A DNA stretch of 64,000 nt from Longibacter salinarum. Lineage in GTDB: Bacteria > Bacteroidota > Rhodothermia > Rhodothermales > Salinibacteraceae. Position numbers and translations under genes: made by a program. This document shows, one piece after another, positions 7,883-17,253 of this stretch; the stretch's first letter is position 1, and each line of letters opens with the position of its first letter. A model generated the notes under the pieces. That model did no database searches and was not told the DNA's origin. It saw only the letters and a program-made list of their open reading frames with translations. The DNA lies in assembly GCF_002554795.1 (NCBI RefSeq), contig NZ_PDEQ01000001.1:248001-312000 (forward strand), in the 5' to 3' direction.

Positions 7883-8758
7883 ATGTCCACGCCTTCGAAC
7901 GGCGCGTCCGCGCCCGCCTTCGATCCGTCCGAGAAAATCTACGACGATGAGTTCGCCGAGTCGAAAGATCGGCTCGAGACGTACGCTGATTTCGCTGCGA
8001 TTGTGAAGCAACTCCGCCGCGATTGCCCGTGGGACCGCGAGCAAACCCACGAGTCGGTGAAGCATCTCCTGATTGAGGAAGCGTACGAAGTCGTCGATGC
8101 CATCGACTCGGGGGATTCAGACGAGCTGAAAAAAGAGCTCGGCGATGTTTTCCTTCACGTCCTGTTTCACAGCCGCATCTCGGAGGAAAACGGCGGGTTT
8201 ACGATCCAGGACGTGATTCAGGCCGAAACGGAGAAGCTGGTGCGACGCCATCCGCACGTGTTCGGTGATGCCGCAGCTGGCGACGCCGATGAGGTCATGT
8301 CCACGTGGGAGCAGATCAAGCAGCAGGAGCGTGATGAGGAGGGAGAGGACGAACCGTCGTCGGTGCTCGATGGCGTGCCCCGTCACCTGCCGGCGCTCCT
8401 CCAGGCTCTCCGTATGCAGGAAAAAGCGGCCGGGGTTGGCTTCGACTTCCCGGACGCCGATGACGCCTGGGAGAAAGTGGAGGAGGAGATCGAGGAATTC
8501 CGTGAGGCTGTCGACTCGGGCGATGAGGCTGAGCGAGAAGATGAGTTCGGCGATGTCCTGTTCGCTTTGGTCAACTACGCTCGCTACGCCGACGTGAATC
8601 CCGAAACGGCTCTGCGAAGCACCAACGACAAGTTCAGTCGCCGCGTCCGCTACATCGAGCAGCGCCTCCGCAAAACGGGTCGCACGCTTGAGGAGGTAAC
8701 GCTGGCCGAGGCCGATGCGCTCTGGAACGAGGCAAAGAACGGCGAAGAGAACGGTTAA
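7883..8758 (+). CDS. mazG: Nucleoside triphosphate pyrophosphohydrolase MazG
   Basis: A 291-residue all-alpha NTP pyrophosphatase that hydrolyses (d)NTPs to NMP and PPi, clearing aberrant nucleotides. Two MazG modules are visible. The first has LRRDCPWDREQTHESVKHLLIEEAYEV followed by ELGDVFLHVLFH. The second has EEEIEEFREAV and EDEFGDVLFALVNYAR. The EExxE and ExxD metal-binding patterns are kept in both. The N-terminal ~25 residues before the first module are longer than in E. coli. The protein ends in LWNEAK, as usual. It appears to be a single gene. Confidence 0.95.
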   Translation: MSTPSNGASAPAFDPSEKIYDDEFAESKDRLETYADFAAIVKQLRRDCPWDREQTHESVKHLLIEEAYEVVDAIDSGDSDELKKELGDVFLHVLFHSRISEENGGFTIQDVIQAETEKLVRRHPHVFGDAAAGDADEVMSTWEQIKQQERDEEGEDEPSSVLDGVPRHLPALLQALRMQEKAAGVGFDFPDADDAWEKVEEEIEEFREAVDSGDEAEREDEFGDVLFALVNYARYADVNPETALRSTNDKFSRRVRYIEQRLRKTGRTLEEVTLAEADALWNEAKNGEENG

Positions 8759-8886
8759 ATGTCAGACGACGAAGAGCGATGAAGCATCTCTATCGAGCAC
8801 CCTAAAATGTACTGCGAGACCGGGCATCAGGCCTGAGTCGACGGCAGCATTCTGTTTCTCCATCTTCTTTTGAACGCCGCTCCAAC

Positions 8887-10020
8887 ATGGCCGTCACGAC
8901 CATAGATGCAATCCGTACGGGGCATCCCCCGCTCCGAAAGCCCCAATCCGACGCGGCTGCCATGATGAAGCAGCTCGACGGCTTTTCCGACCCGCTGCGG
9001 AATCGTCTGCCGATGGTGTACGAACGGTCGGCGATCGACTACCGGCACACATGCATCCCAGACTGGGGCGCGACATCCCCGGACCAGTTTGAGTTCTTTC
9101 CGCAGAACTGGGCGCTCGAACCGGCGCCGTCGACCGGGGAGAGAAATGATTGGTACCGGAAAGCGGTCATCCCGATGGCGGAGGACGTCGGGCGACGAGC
9201 GATCGAGGCGTCGGACTCGGCCCCCAGGGACATCACGCACGTGATTGCGGTGAGCTGCACGGGGTTCTTTGCACCGGGTCTCGACATTGAGCTCGTCAAG
9301 CGCCTGAATCTGCGCCCCTCCACGCAGCGGACGTTCATCGGGTTCATGGGATGCTATGCCGCGTTCAACGCGCTACGCACGGCCCACGCTTTCTGTCAGT
9401 CGGACCCGAACGCACGCGTCCTCATCGTTTGCGCCGAGCTCTGCACCCTTCATTTCCAGATCGAGGACTCGCTGGAGTCGGTCGTGGTGAACTCGCTGTT
9501 CTCCGATGGAGCCGCGGGCGTCGTGATGTCCGCCCGGGACGAGTCGGATGCTGCCGGACGCCTTGCGTACATCGACAACGCCTGCCGCCTGGACGACGAC
9601 TCGATGGGGGACATGACCTGGGACATCGGCGACACGGGATTTCAGATGGGCCTCTCCTCCCGCGTCCCGAAGGTCATCGCCAAACACCTCCCCGATTACG
9701 TGGACGACCTGCTCGGGCGCCACGACCTATCAGCCGATGAGATCGACTTCTGGGCGATCCACCCCGGCGGACGAGCCATTGTCGAGAAGGCGCAGTCGGT
9801 GCTCGGTCTGGAGGACGCCGATGTCGAAGACAGCCTGGAGGTGCTTCGCCAGCACGGCAACATGAGCTCGCCGACCATTCTGTTTGTATTGAAACGCATC
9901 CTGGAGCAGAGACAACAGCAGATCGCCGGCGACGGCGCGCCTCCCTCAAACGACCACGGCGTGGCAATGGCCTTCGGCCCCGGCCTCACGATCGAAGGGG
10001 CGCTGTTTAAATGGTGTTAA
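8887..10020 (+). CDS. Type III polyketide synthase (chalcone/stilbene synthase family)
   Basis: A 377-residue homodimeric ketosynthase that extends an acyl-CoA with malonyl-CoA. The triad is intact: Cys156 in GFMGCYAAFNALR, His292 in WAIHPGG and Asn325 in HGNMSSPT. The C-terminal GPGLTIEGAL loop that shapes the active site is also present. Bacterial relatives make alkylresorcinols, alkylpyrones or tetrahydroxynaphthalene; the product here cannot be read from sequence. Type III PKS genes often sit beside a methyltransferase and an FAD-dependent oxidoreductase. Here a matching methyltransferase lies 9 kb away on the other strand. Termination is probably at the hairpin at 10081. Confidence 0.92.
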   Translation: MAVTTIDAIRTGHPPLRKPQSDAAAMMKQLDGFSDPLRNRLPMVYERSAIDYRHTCIPDWGATSPDQFEFFPQNWALEPAPSTGERNDWYRKAVIPMAEDVGRRAIEASDSAPRDITHVIAVSCTGFFAPGLDIELVKRLNLRPSTQRTFIGFMGCYAAFNALRTAHAFCQSDPNARVLIVCAELCTLHFQIEDSLESVVVNSLFSDGAAGVVMSARDESDAAGRLAYIDNACRLDDDSMGDMTWDIGDTGFQMGLSSRVPKVIAKHLPDYVDDLLGRHDLSADEIDFWAIHPGGRAIVEKAQSVLGLEDADVEDSLEVLRQHGNMSSPTILFVLKRILEQRQQQIAGDGAPPSNDHGVAMAFGPGLTIEGALFKWC

Positions 10021-10026
10021 CCTTTT

Positions 10027-10079
10027 TACGTTATAACGTTTGAACGTTTTAACGTTTTAACGCACCAACGTACCCAACG
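10027..10079. repeat. Degenerate 8-bp tandem repeat, AACG family (array 1)
   Basis: About six units beginning with AACG follow each other at an 8-base step (for example AACGTTTG, AACGTTTT twice, AACGCACC). The array fills the gap between the PKS stop and its terminator. Similar arrays occur at 18802-18889 and 22275-22310. Confidence 0.75.
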
Positions 10080-10080
10080 A

Positions 10081-10121
10081 AAAAGCCCCGCTCCAACCGT
10101 AATGGTCAGAGCAGGGCTTTT
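10081..10121 (+). terminator. Rho-independent terminator (two-way)
   Basis: AAAAGCCCCGCTC pairs with GAGCAGGGCTTTT around a short loop that itself pairs ACC with GGT. It serves the PKS gene on the plus strand and, read the other way, the amidohydrolase operon that ends at 10144. Confidence 0.8.
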
Positions 10122-10143
10122 CTGTATCCGTTTTCGCGGAGTG

Positions 10144-11472
10144 TCATTCTTGAACTCCCGGATTCCGGTTCAGGAACTCGTTGTAGAGCTTCGTGTGGCG
10201 GCTTTCCATCGGGATCTTGTAGCCCTGAATGAACAGGTGGCGCACCTTCGTCTTCGTCTCGAACGGGTCGCCGTCCGTGACGAAGAGATTGGCCTGCTTG
10301 CCGACTTCGAGCGAGCCGAGGCGATCGTCCACGCCGAAGATGCGGGCCGGTTCGATTGTTATGGCCGCAAGCGCGTCATCCTTGCTCATGCCGTAGGCCG
10401 CGGCGAAGCCTGCGTGGAAGGGGAGATTCCGGACATTCTCGGCGTCTCCCGTCCGCAGTGCGACCTGTACACCCGCGTCGTGGAGAAGCGCGGCGTTGCG
10501 GTAGGGCTTGTCGTAGCGGTCGGAGTCGCGCGTCGGAACGGACAGCACCGGGCCCGCGATGACGGGCACGTTGGCGTCGGCAATCTTCTCGGCCACGCGC
10601 CACCCTTCGGCTGCTCCGCTCAGCACGATCTGGTCTGTCAAGCCGCGCTCGTCGGCCCATTCGAGTGCGGCTTCGATATCCGCGGCTTTGCTGGCGCGAA
10701 CGAGGAGCGGCATGTCGCCCTTCACGACACCAGCGAGTGCGTTCATCGCCGGCACGTATTCCATGTCCTGCGTGGACCGGTCGGTGGCTGCGCGGGCGGA
10801 GTCGATGCGGGCGTACAGCTCCGCCTCGTCCCACGTCTCATTCAGCTTGTCCATCGCTTTCTTGGCCGCCTTCTCGATTTCCTCGTTGGAGCGCTGGTCC
10901 CAGCGTCCGCGTCGGCCGGTGGAGGGGAAGTCGAGCACGATGAGTTCGACGCCGCTCTGGTGCATCTGCGACGGCGTGTAGCCATGAAGGTCGATCAGCG
11001 CAGCGGTGCCGGGGAAGAGCCCGCCCGTCGGGGCGGTGAGCACCGTCGTGACGCCGTTGACTCGGGTCACGGGAATGTTGACGGAGTTCGGGTTGACGGC
11101 GGTCAGGGCCTTCATCTGCGGAGTGAGTTCGCCGATCTCGGAAAAGTCCCTCGTTTCATCGAGGGAGCCGACCTCCACGAGACCGAGCCGCGTCCCGCCG
11201 TCGAACAGGCCGGGATAGACGGTCAGACCGGACGCGTCGATCACTTCGGCATCGGATGGTACGGTGACATCGGTGCCGAGGGCGGCGATCGTGTCGGAGC
11301 GGACGAGAACCGTTCCGTTTTCGATGGCGGAAGAGGTCACGGGGACGATGCGCGCGTTGGTGAGCGCGTACGTGCCCTGGCGGCCGGGCCGTTTCTGGCC
11401 GTGGGCAGCATCGGCTACCGGGCCAGCAATGAAAAAGAGCAGGAGCAGATAGCTAAAGAAGCGGATAGGCAT
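10144..11472 (-). CDS. Exported amidohydrolase-fold protein lacking metal ligands (third of trio)
   Basis: A 442-residue amidohydrolase-superfamily protein with signal peptide (MPIRFFSYLLLLFFIAGPVADAAHG). The composite beta-sandwich segments YALTNARIVPVTSSAIENGTVL and LEVGKQANLFVTDGDPF are clear. The metal site is not: where the family has GxxDxHxH this protein has GLFDGGTRLG, so both His are missing. No usual Lys/His ligands are obvious, and the final Asp sits in an altered RTGDA context. It is probably non-catalytic, perhaps a subunit or regulator of the intact paralogue encoded just upstream. The start is the ATG before the signal peptide; the longer frame overlaps the upstream gene. Confidence 0.85.
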   Translation of the reverse strand: MPIRFFSYLLLLFFIAGPVADAAHGQKRPGRQGTYALTNARIVPVTSSAIENGTVLVRSDTIAALGTDVTVPSDAEVIDASGLTVYPGLFDGGTRLGLVEVGSLDETRDFSEIGELTPQMKALTAVNPNSVNIPVTRVNGVTTVLTAPTGGLFPGTAALIDLHGYTPSQMHQSGVELIVLDFPSTGRRGRWDQRSNEEIEKAAKKAMDKLNETWDEAELYARIDSARAATDRSTQDMEYVPAMNALAGVVKGDMPLLVRASKAADIEAALEWADERGLTDQIVLSGAAEGWRVAEKIADANVPVIAGPVLSVPTRDSDRYDKPYRNAALLHDAGVQVALRTGDAENVRNLPFHAGFAAAYGMSKDDALAAITIEPARIFGVDDRLGSLEVGKQANLFVTDGDPFETKTKVRHLFIQGYKIPMESRHTKLYNEFLNRNPGVQE

Positions 11473-11527
11473 CGCAGGTGCAGTCAAGTCGTGCGGCAGG
11501 CGGAAGGAAGGGAGTGGGGCCGAGGGA

Positions 11528-12943
11528 TCAGCGTCCGGATTGCCAGAAGGTCGTTCCCTGGCTGCTGTAGCGGCCCACGTCCTGCAGGCAGCGGCCGTGG
11601 CGCGTACCGGTTTCGGACCAGTCGAACGCGCTCTCAACGGAGGCTTCCGGGTCGAGGCGCAGGCGCATGTCGTCGGGATCGTTCTCGCGGTCGAAGCGCA
11701 CGACGCCGTCGACGTACGTCCGCTGGGCGACGGCGTAAACGGAGAGCGGGTGCGCGTCGAAGATAGCGAGATCGGCGTCCTTGCCCACCTCGATGGACCC
11801 GACGCGGTCGTCGATGCCAAGCTGCTTGGCCGGGTTAATCGTGATGAGAGAAAGCGCCTCCTGATCCGTGAGTCCGCCGTACTTCTGTGCCTTCGCGGCT
11901 TCGTGGTACAGGTGACGGTTCAACTCGGGGGAGTCGGAGTTGATGGAGGTCGTGACGCCGTTGTCCGTCAGAATCGCCGCGTTGTACGCGGTGGAGTAGT
12001 AGACCTCAAACTTGTAGGCCCACCAGTCGCTGAAGACGGAGGCGCCGGCGTTGTGCTTGGCCAGCTCGGGCGCAACCTTGAAGCCCTCGTTCACGTGGTG
12101 GAACGTGAAGTTCTCGACGCCGAAGTCATCGAAGACCTGCATGAGCATGAGAATCTCGTCCGCCCGGTAGGAGTGGCACTGTACGAGAACCTCACCGGCG
12201 AGGATATCTGCGAGAACTTCCATTTTCTCGCTGTGCGGCGGCGGGGCCGGGGCATCGCCGTTCTCGTACGCTTCTTTCTCCGCTGCGTAGCGACGCGCCT
12301 TGGTCAGAGCATCGCGAATGACGCGTTCCACGCCCATGCGTGTTCTGGGTACCACATCGTTGCCTTCGCCGTGCACACGCGTGGGATTTTCGCCAAGTGC
12401 AAATTTTATTGTGCGTGGCGCACCGTCCATTCGAAGCGCGTCTGGGTCGGTTTGACCGTAGCGGTGCTTGATGGTCTCGTTGCGACCGCCGATCACGTTC
12501 GCCGAACCGTGCATCAGGTGGCTGGTGGTGACGCCACCGGCGAGTGCCCGGTAGAGATTGACGTCGTACGGATTGATCACGTCTCCGACACCGACCTCGG
12601 CCGTGACCGGCGCGGTGGCCTCGTTTACGCTGGAGACGGCGATGTGAGAGTGCGCGTCGATGATGCCGGGCATCACGAACATGCCCGAGGCGTCGTACGT
12701 CTCGGTACCGCCGGGAGCGGAGAGGTCGGAGCCGATCTCGTCGATGGTGCCGTCACGAACGAGGATGTCGGTATTTTCGAGCGTTTCGCCCGTCACCGTG
12801 ATCACTGTCGCGTTGGTGATGAGCCAGTCGTCGGGAGCGTTTGCGCGAAGCTTATCGGACTGCGCGTGAGCAGGAGAGCCCAGGAAAAAGGTGGTCAGGA
12901 GGACCGCTAACATAGCACGGGCCCGTGCGGATACGTCGTACAT
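11528..12943 (-). CDS. Exported amidohydrolase with complete metal site (second of trio)
   Basis: A 471-residue member with signal peptide (SARARAMLAVLLTTFFLGSPAHAQ). The metal ligands look complete: His98 and His100 in GIIDAHSHI, then VQCHSYRADE, TFHHVNEG and the catalytic Asp in SINSDSPELN. This is the pattern of imidazolonepropionase-like amidohydrolases or exported peptidases; the substrate is unknown. The start MYDVSARA gives a normal signal peptide. The same frame opens at 13045, where its ATG overlaps the previous gene's TAA (TAATG), so coupled translation from that site, with a 34-residue longer N-terminus, is an alternative. It lies between two paralogues with damaged sites. Confidence 0.88.
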   Translation of the reverse strand: MYDVSARARAMLAVLLTTFFLGSPAHAQSDKLRANAPDDWLITNATVITVTGETLENTDILVRDGTIDEIGSDLSAPGGTETYDASGMFVMPGIIDAHSHIAVSSVNEATAPVTAEVGVGDVINPYDVNLYRALAGGVTTSHLMHGSANVIGGRNETIKHRYGQTDPDALRMDGAPRTIKFALGENPTRVHGEGNDVVPRTRMGVERVIRDALTKARRYAAEKEAYENGDAPAPPPHSEKMEVLADILAGEVLVQCHSYRADEILMLMQVFDDFGVENFTFHHVNEGFKVAPELAKHNAGASVFSDWWAYKFEVYYSTAYNAAILTDNGVTTSINSDSPELNRHLYHEAAKAQKYGGLTDQEALSLITINPAKQLGIDDRVGSIEVGKDADLAIFDAHPLSVYAVAQRTYVDGVVRFDRENDPDDMRLRLDPEASVESAFDWSETGTRHGRCLQDVGRYSSQGTTFWQSGR

Positions 12944-13044
12944 GAGAGAGCAGGTCAGGCCAGAGAAAAATCGGGCAGGCGTGGGTGCAGCAGGGGAGAT
13001 GTGCATATCGGCAGGGTCAACGTCGTGGAGAAGGCGAGAGGGCA

Positions 13045-14832
13045 TTACCGGCCGTCGGGCGATGTCCGGCTTCCGGTAATCGGGAAGGAGCCAAACGCTC
13101 CACTCACCGACCCTTCGAACTGATCGCCTTCCACATCGACCGTGACCGACAGTTGACCTGCATTTTCAGCATTGAGGTCGAACGAAAGCGTCGTTCCGTC
13201 GAACGAAATGTTCTCCAGATCGGTCGTCTCGTCGCCTTCTGCACCGGAAATCGTACCAGAAAGGTTGTCTTCGTCACCTTCCAGCACAATCTCGCCTGTG
13301 GTCGTGCCCTGGGGCGTTTCCAGTTCGTATTTCCAGGTGCCGACGAGGGCTTCGACGGAGCCGGTTACTTCTGCTTCCGACTCATCCGAGGTGTACGGAA
13401 ACCGTTTCCCGTCAACGAAGACGTATTGAATGGACGTGTCCTCGGAGAAGAAATCGCCATCCGTCACGACAAGATTCGCAATCTTCCCGGATTCCACCGT
13501 GCCGAGCTGATCGCTGAGGCCGAGGAGGGAGGCCGCGTTCGTCGTGAGCGCGGCAAGAGCAACGTCTTCGGGCAACCCGTGCTCGATCATCACCCTCAGG
13601 TTGTCGCGGATGTCGCCCGGTTTTGCATCGATCGTCGTAAAGCCGAACTGGAGACCGGCATCGTGCAGCGTGGCCGCGTTGCTCCGGTACTGTTTCAGGA
13701 TCGACTGCTGCCGCGCCTTTAGCACCTGCTCTTCGGATTCGAGGTCATCTTCCGACGTGATCCGAAGATCCGTTTTGAAGAAGCTCGACGGATCATCGGG
13801 TGTAACCGCGTGGCCCGGTGCATCCGCGCGGGTCGTATCGGCGTCGGACGTATCGGGTTCGACACCGTCCGCTGGCTCGGGCAACTTGAGCGTGAGGAAA
13901 AGGGGGACATTGGCTTCCTCGAGGGCGTCTACGGTTTCGAAGGCATCGCCGAGGCCGGCCATCATGATCGGCAGGTCGAGTTCGTCGGCCATGGCGAGGA
14001 TGCGGTGCGTGTCGAGCGCATTTTCCGCGTAAAACGCCACGGGGAACTGTCCGTTGAGGACGGGGACAAACGCCGAGTGGACGGCATCCGATGGCGGACG
14101 ATTGCGTCCACGCGGATCGTCTTCGTATGCTTCCGCGAGCATCTGACGGCGACGCGTCTCGCGAACGAGATCGCGCATCTGTGCGATGACGGCCATTGGC
14201 GTACTCGGCGCGACGACGTTCGGCCATCCGCCCGGAGCGCCTTTCATCTGAGCGAAGAGGGAGGCCCGATCGGCGAGGATCATCTCGTCCGGGTTATCGC
14301 CTGCGAGAAAGATCAGGCCGCCGTGTCCGGGAAGCATGTATCCCTCCGGGGCGACGTGGGCGAGACCGAATCCAGCTTCGCGGAGATCGTCGACCTTGTC
14401 CGGATCGAGCATTGGACGGATGTCGCGCTGCGGCTGGATTCCAGACTCGGCGTAAGAGCCTTCTTCCACGTCTTCCCGATCGTCAGGCGTGTCGACACCG
14501 GCGTGGGAGAGTCCGTCGATGAAGCCGGCGTAAACGGTCAGCGAATCGCCTTCGATAATGCGCGCGTCGAATGGCGGGTCAACGTCACCAACGGCTTCAA
14601 TCAGTCCGTCGCGGATGATGACGGTTGCGCGGTCGATCACGTCGCCGGGCGCCTGGACGACGCGAGCATTTGTGATGGCGACGGTCTGCGTAACCGACGG
14701 GACGTCCTCCTGTGCGAGCGCCTGACCGGGCGGCCATGCGAGCACGATCGCAAAGAGGAGAAGGCTGAGAATCACCGATAGAAGGCCCCGGTCAGCCCGG
14801 GCCGGGGAAGGGAGCAGGGGAGATGGCGTCAT
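13045..14832 (-). CDS. Exported amidohydrolase-fold protein with C-terminal beta domain (first of trio)
   Basis: A 595-residue protein with signal peptide (LLSVILSLLLFAIVLAWPPGQALAQ), an amidohydrolase domain to about residue 480 and a roughly 100-residue beta-rich acidic C-terminal domain (LVGTWKYELETPQG, GEIVLEGDEDNLSGTISG). The usual first metal motif reads GFIDGLSHAG, so the first His of HxH is lost. LESGK-type closing motifs remain as GTVESGKIANLVVTDGDFF. It is probably impaired in catalysis. It starts the three-gene operon and its TAA overlaps an ATG in the frame of the next gene. The start could also be six codons upstream. Confidence 0.85.
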   Translation of the reverse strand: MTPSPLLPSPARADRGLLSVILSLLLFAIVLAWPPGQALAQEDVPSVTQTVAITNARVVQAPGDVIDRATVIIRDGLIEAVGDVDPPFDARIIEGDSLTVYAGFIDGLSHAGVDTPDDREDVEEGSYAESGIQPQRDIRPMLDPDKVDDLREAGFGLAHVAPEGYMLPGHGGLIFLAGDNPDEMILADRASLFAQMKGAPGGWPNVVAPSTPMAVIAQMRDLVRETRRRQMLAEAYEDDPRGRNRPPSDAVHSAFVPVLNGQFPVAFYAENALDTHRILAMADELDLPIMMAGLGDAFETVDALEEANVPLFLTLKLPEPADGVEPDTSDADTTRADAPGHAVTPDDPSSFFKTDLRITSEDDLESEEQVLKARQQSILKQYRSNAATLHDAGLQFGFTTIDAKPGDIRDNLRVMIEHGLPEDVALAALTTNAASLLGLSDQLGTVESGKIANLVVTDGDFFSEDTSIQYVFVDGKRFPYTSDESEAEVTGSVEALVGTWKYELETPQGTTTGEIVLEGDEDNLSGTISGAEGDETTDLENISFDGTTLSFDLNAENAGQLSVTVDVEGDQFEGSVSGAFGSFPITGSRTSPDGR

Positions 14833-15017
14833 GCAGAACGTTGGGTGCAAGACAGACGGGGACGAGTGGATGGTCCATGGTACCGCACGGACGCGACATT
14901 ATCGAATTCACAGTCACCGTTCGTAACGCCCATTCGCCGCTGGTAAAACCAGCAGGTTGTCGGGGCAATCCGGAGCTAGCAAAAGACGCTGTTGTCGGTT
15001 CGTATGATGCGCTGGAT

Positions 15018-16973
15018 CTAGCCGATCTCGTGCTGCAGCTCCTTAACGCGGCGAACGACCTCCGCCCGATCCATGTCGCGATACTTCGTCGGAAGCAGGT
15101 CGCGACTCGTGCATTCGAGGACGGCGGCGAGCTTCTGGAGCTCGATCTCGGTCGGGTACGTGGGCGGAATGAAGTCGCGGACGGTCTCGGCAAGGATGTC
15201 GGCTGTGACGGTGCCATCCTCGCGGCCGGCGGCACGAAAGGAAGCACGGGTGAGAATCGCTTCCATGTCGGCGCCGCTGTACGTTCTATCGCCGTCGAGC
15301 AGTTCTTCCGGGACGTCCTCCATGGGGAGATCCACGTTGGTCCGTCGCATCATGACCTGGAGAAGCTCCTCGCGGTCCGCGCGCGTGTTCGGGTAGAAAA
15401 GGGCAATGTGCTCCTCGGCGCGTCCCTGGCGCTTGAGGTCGACCGGCATCAGGTCCGGGCGGGCGGTGACGAGGAAGAAGATCACGCGGCCGCGATTTTT
15501 CGGGTTGCTCATGAAGGACACGATCTGCGAGAAGACCCGCTGACTCACACCGGAGTCGCCGGACGCGTCGCGATCACCGAGCGCAGCGTCGGCCTCGTCA
15601 ATCATGACCGCAACCGGCGTCATCGCTGACAACAGATTCAGGATCTTCTCCAGGTTGCCCTCGGTCACGCCCTGCCACTGGGACCGAAAGTTCTTGAGCT
15701 TGACCATCGGAATCCCGATCTCGCCGGCAAAGCACGTGATCAAGAACGTTTTTCCGCAGCCGACGGGACCGCTGATAAGGTATCCCATCGGCATCACGTC
15801 GGGGCGACCGGCACGAAGGGCGCGGGCGGCCTGACGTAAATGCTGTTTCGCTTCGTTGTGGCCCGCGACGAGGTCCAGCGAGTAGTCGGTTTCGATAAAC
15901 TCGAGTAGTCCATACGCTTCGGCCTCGATGAACTCCTTTTTGAGCTCTGAAAGCGTCTCAAAGGTGAGCCGGTTTTTGTTTTCCAGCACATCCGCGACGA
16001 TCGAGCGGAGCTGCGTGTAGTTCAATCCGGCCGTGTTTTGAGCGAGATTCGACGGGCTCACGTCCGAGTGCGCGTCGAACGTCGACCGCGAGCCGACGAG
16101 CGACGTGTCGATGAACCGCTTTCTGTCGTCCTCGTCGGGAATCGGGACGTGAATCTCCGCCGTATGCGGGCTCTGAACGAGCTGCTGATTCAGATCCGTG
16201 AGATTTTCTGTGATGAGGCAGATCGTGAGATCGTTCTCGACGAACAGCGGGTCGCGCGACCATTTCTGCAGAAAGACCAGCGCGCGCCGGTCCTCGGCGG
16301 AGTACATCGAGGCCTCCGCCATCGGGGCGATCGTCTCCGCGTAGTCGATTACAAGAGCGATGCGCTTGCCGTCCGACAGTCGGAGCCGCAGGTAGTTTTC
16401 GAGGAGCTGGAAGACCTGGCTGGGCTCCTTCGGCAGCTTGTTCTGGTAGTCGGTCCCAAAGATCGAATCATATCCCGACACGGCCCGGCTGAAGTCGGCC
16501 CGTGATGCGTCGTCGGCGAAGTGAATGCCGGCGCTGCGATCGTAGAACAGGACCGCATCCCGTGCGGCGAATAGATCATCCACCAGGAAGGAGTGCAAAC
16601 CGACGTATGTCGTGTTGCCGTCGCGATCCTTCGTCGGGACGAGATCGCGAACGTCGCCATGCAGGATGAACTCGGCGACCGTTTTCGTGAAGTACTTCCG
16701 CGCCAGTTCCTGCGCCCAGTTTGGGTAGTGGCCGATGAAGGGCTGCAGCGCGTCGGTGACCTCTTGTTCGGACGTCGCGCTCATAACCGACTCGGTCGCT
16801 TCCTCGAACGAAGCCTGCGACGCGTCGCCCGATCCGTCGCCGCCGTCTCGTTTTGGTGACGGTGTGTTCGATGCAGGATTGTTCGACGCATCGGCGTCCG
16901 ATGGCGTCGGCCTTGAGTCGTCGGGGGTAGAGCCGTTGGGGGAGTTGGAGAACGGACGGTCGGACTCAGACAT
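15018..16973 (-). CDS. AAA+ ATPase with degenerate N-terminal ATPase-like half
   Basis: A 651-residue cytoplasmic protein. An acidic, low-complexity N-terminus (about 1-70) leads to a first module with LHGDVRDLVPTKDRDGN and a Walker-B-like RIALVIDYAETIAP but no P-loop. A complete AAA module follows: Walker A GPVGCGKT near residue 395, Walker B VAVMIDEADAAL, sensor FFLVTARPDLMP and a lid with YSGADMEAILTRA. It resembles ring-forming remodelling ATPases of the classic AAA clade, but I cannot name a family or substrate. The start is MSESDRPF; the upstream frame extension has a cysteine-rich non-coding look. Confidence 0.82.
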   Translation of the reverse strand: MSESDRPFSNSPNGSTPDDSRPTPSDADASNNPASNTPSPKRDGGDGSGDASQASFEEATESVMSATSEQEVTDALQPFIGHYPNWAQELARKYFTKTVAEFILHGDVRDLVPTKDRDGNTTYVGLHSFLVDDLFAARDAVLFYDRSAGIHFADDASRADFSRAVSGYDSIFGTDYQNKLPKEPSQVFQLLENYLRLRLSDGKRIALVIDYAETIAPMAEASMYSAEDRRALVFLQKWSRDPLFVENDLTICLITENLTDLNQQLVQSPHTAEIHVPIPDEDDRKRFIDTSLVGSRSTFDAHSDVSPSNLAQNTAGLNYTQLRSIVADVLENKNRLTFETLSELKKEFIEAEAYGLLEFIETDYSLDLVAGHNEAKQHLRQAARALRAGRPDVMPMGYLISGPVGCGKTFLITCFAGEIGIPMVKLKNFRSQWQGVTEGNLEKILNLLSAMTPVAVMIDEADAALGDRDASGDSGVSQRVFSQIVSFMSNPKNRGRVIFFLVTARPDLMPVDLKRQGRAEEHIALFYPNTRADREELLQVMMRRTNVDLPMEDVPEELLDGDRTYSGADMEAILTRASFRAAGREDGTVTADILAETVRDFIPPTYPTEIELQKLAAVLECTSRDLLPTKYRDMDRAEVVRRVKELQHEIG

Positions 16974-17190
16974 GGGGTAAGCGGGGCTGGAGAATGGAGG
17001 TGCTGTAGCCGTACGCCGAGACGGGGGCGCGGATTCCGTAAATGAGTACGCGAGGCCCTCGTTGATCGTTACGGTTTGCGCAGGCGAATCCACGTTGCGA
17101 TCGAAGGAGCGCCGGGCCGGGAAAACAGGGCCGCCGCTTCCGGTGACGTTGATACCACGACACCGACAACATAGAACAGGATCGGTATAC

Positions 17191-17225
17191 AAAAAAGCGG
17201 CCCGCCCCGAAATGGGGCAGGCCGC
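17191..17225 (-). terminator. Rho-independent terminator of aldolase gene
   Basis: On the minus strand GCGGCCTGCCCC pairs with GGGGCGGGCCGC around ATTTC and is followed by six T. It lies 28 bases beyond the aldolase stop. Confidence 0.9.
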
Positions 17226-17253
17226 GATCTGCAGTAGAACGTGGTGTGATTGC

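Noticed and set aside
10102-12910. Long plus-strand open frames (554 and 456 residues) opposite the amidohydrolases
   Set aside because: Antisense shadows; the minus-strand frames have signal peptides and clear amidohydrolase motifs.
13810-14781. 323-residue plus-strand frame opposite the first amidohydrolase
   Set aside because: No recognisable motif and fully inside a well-supported gene.
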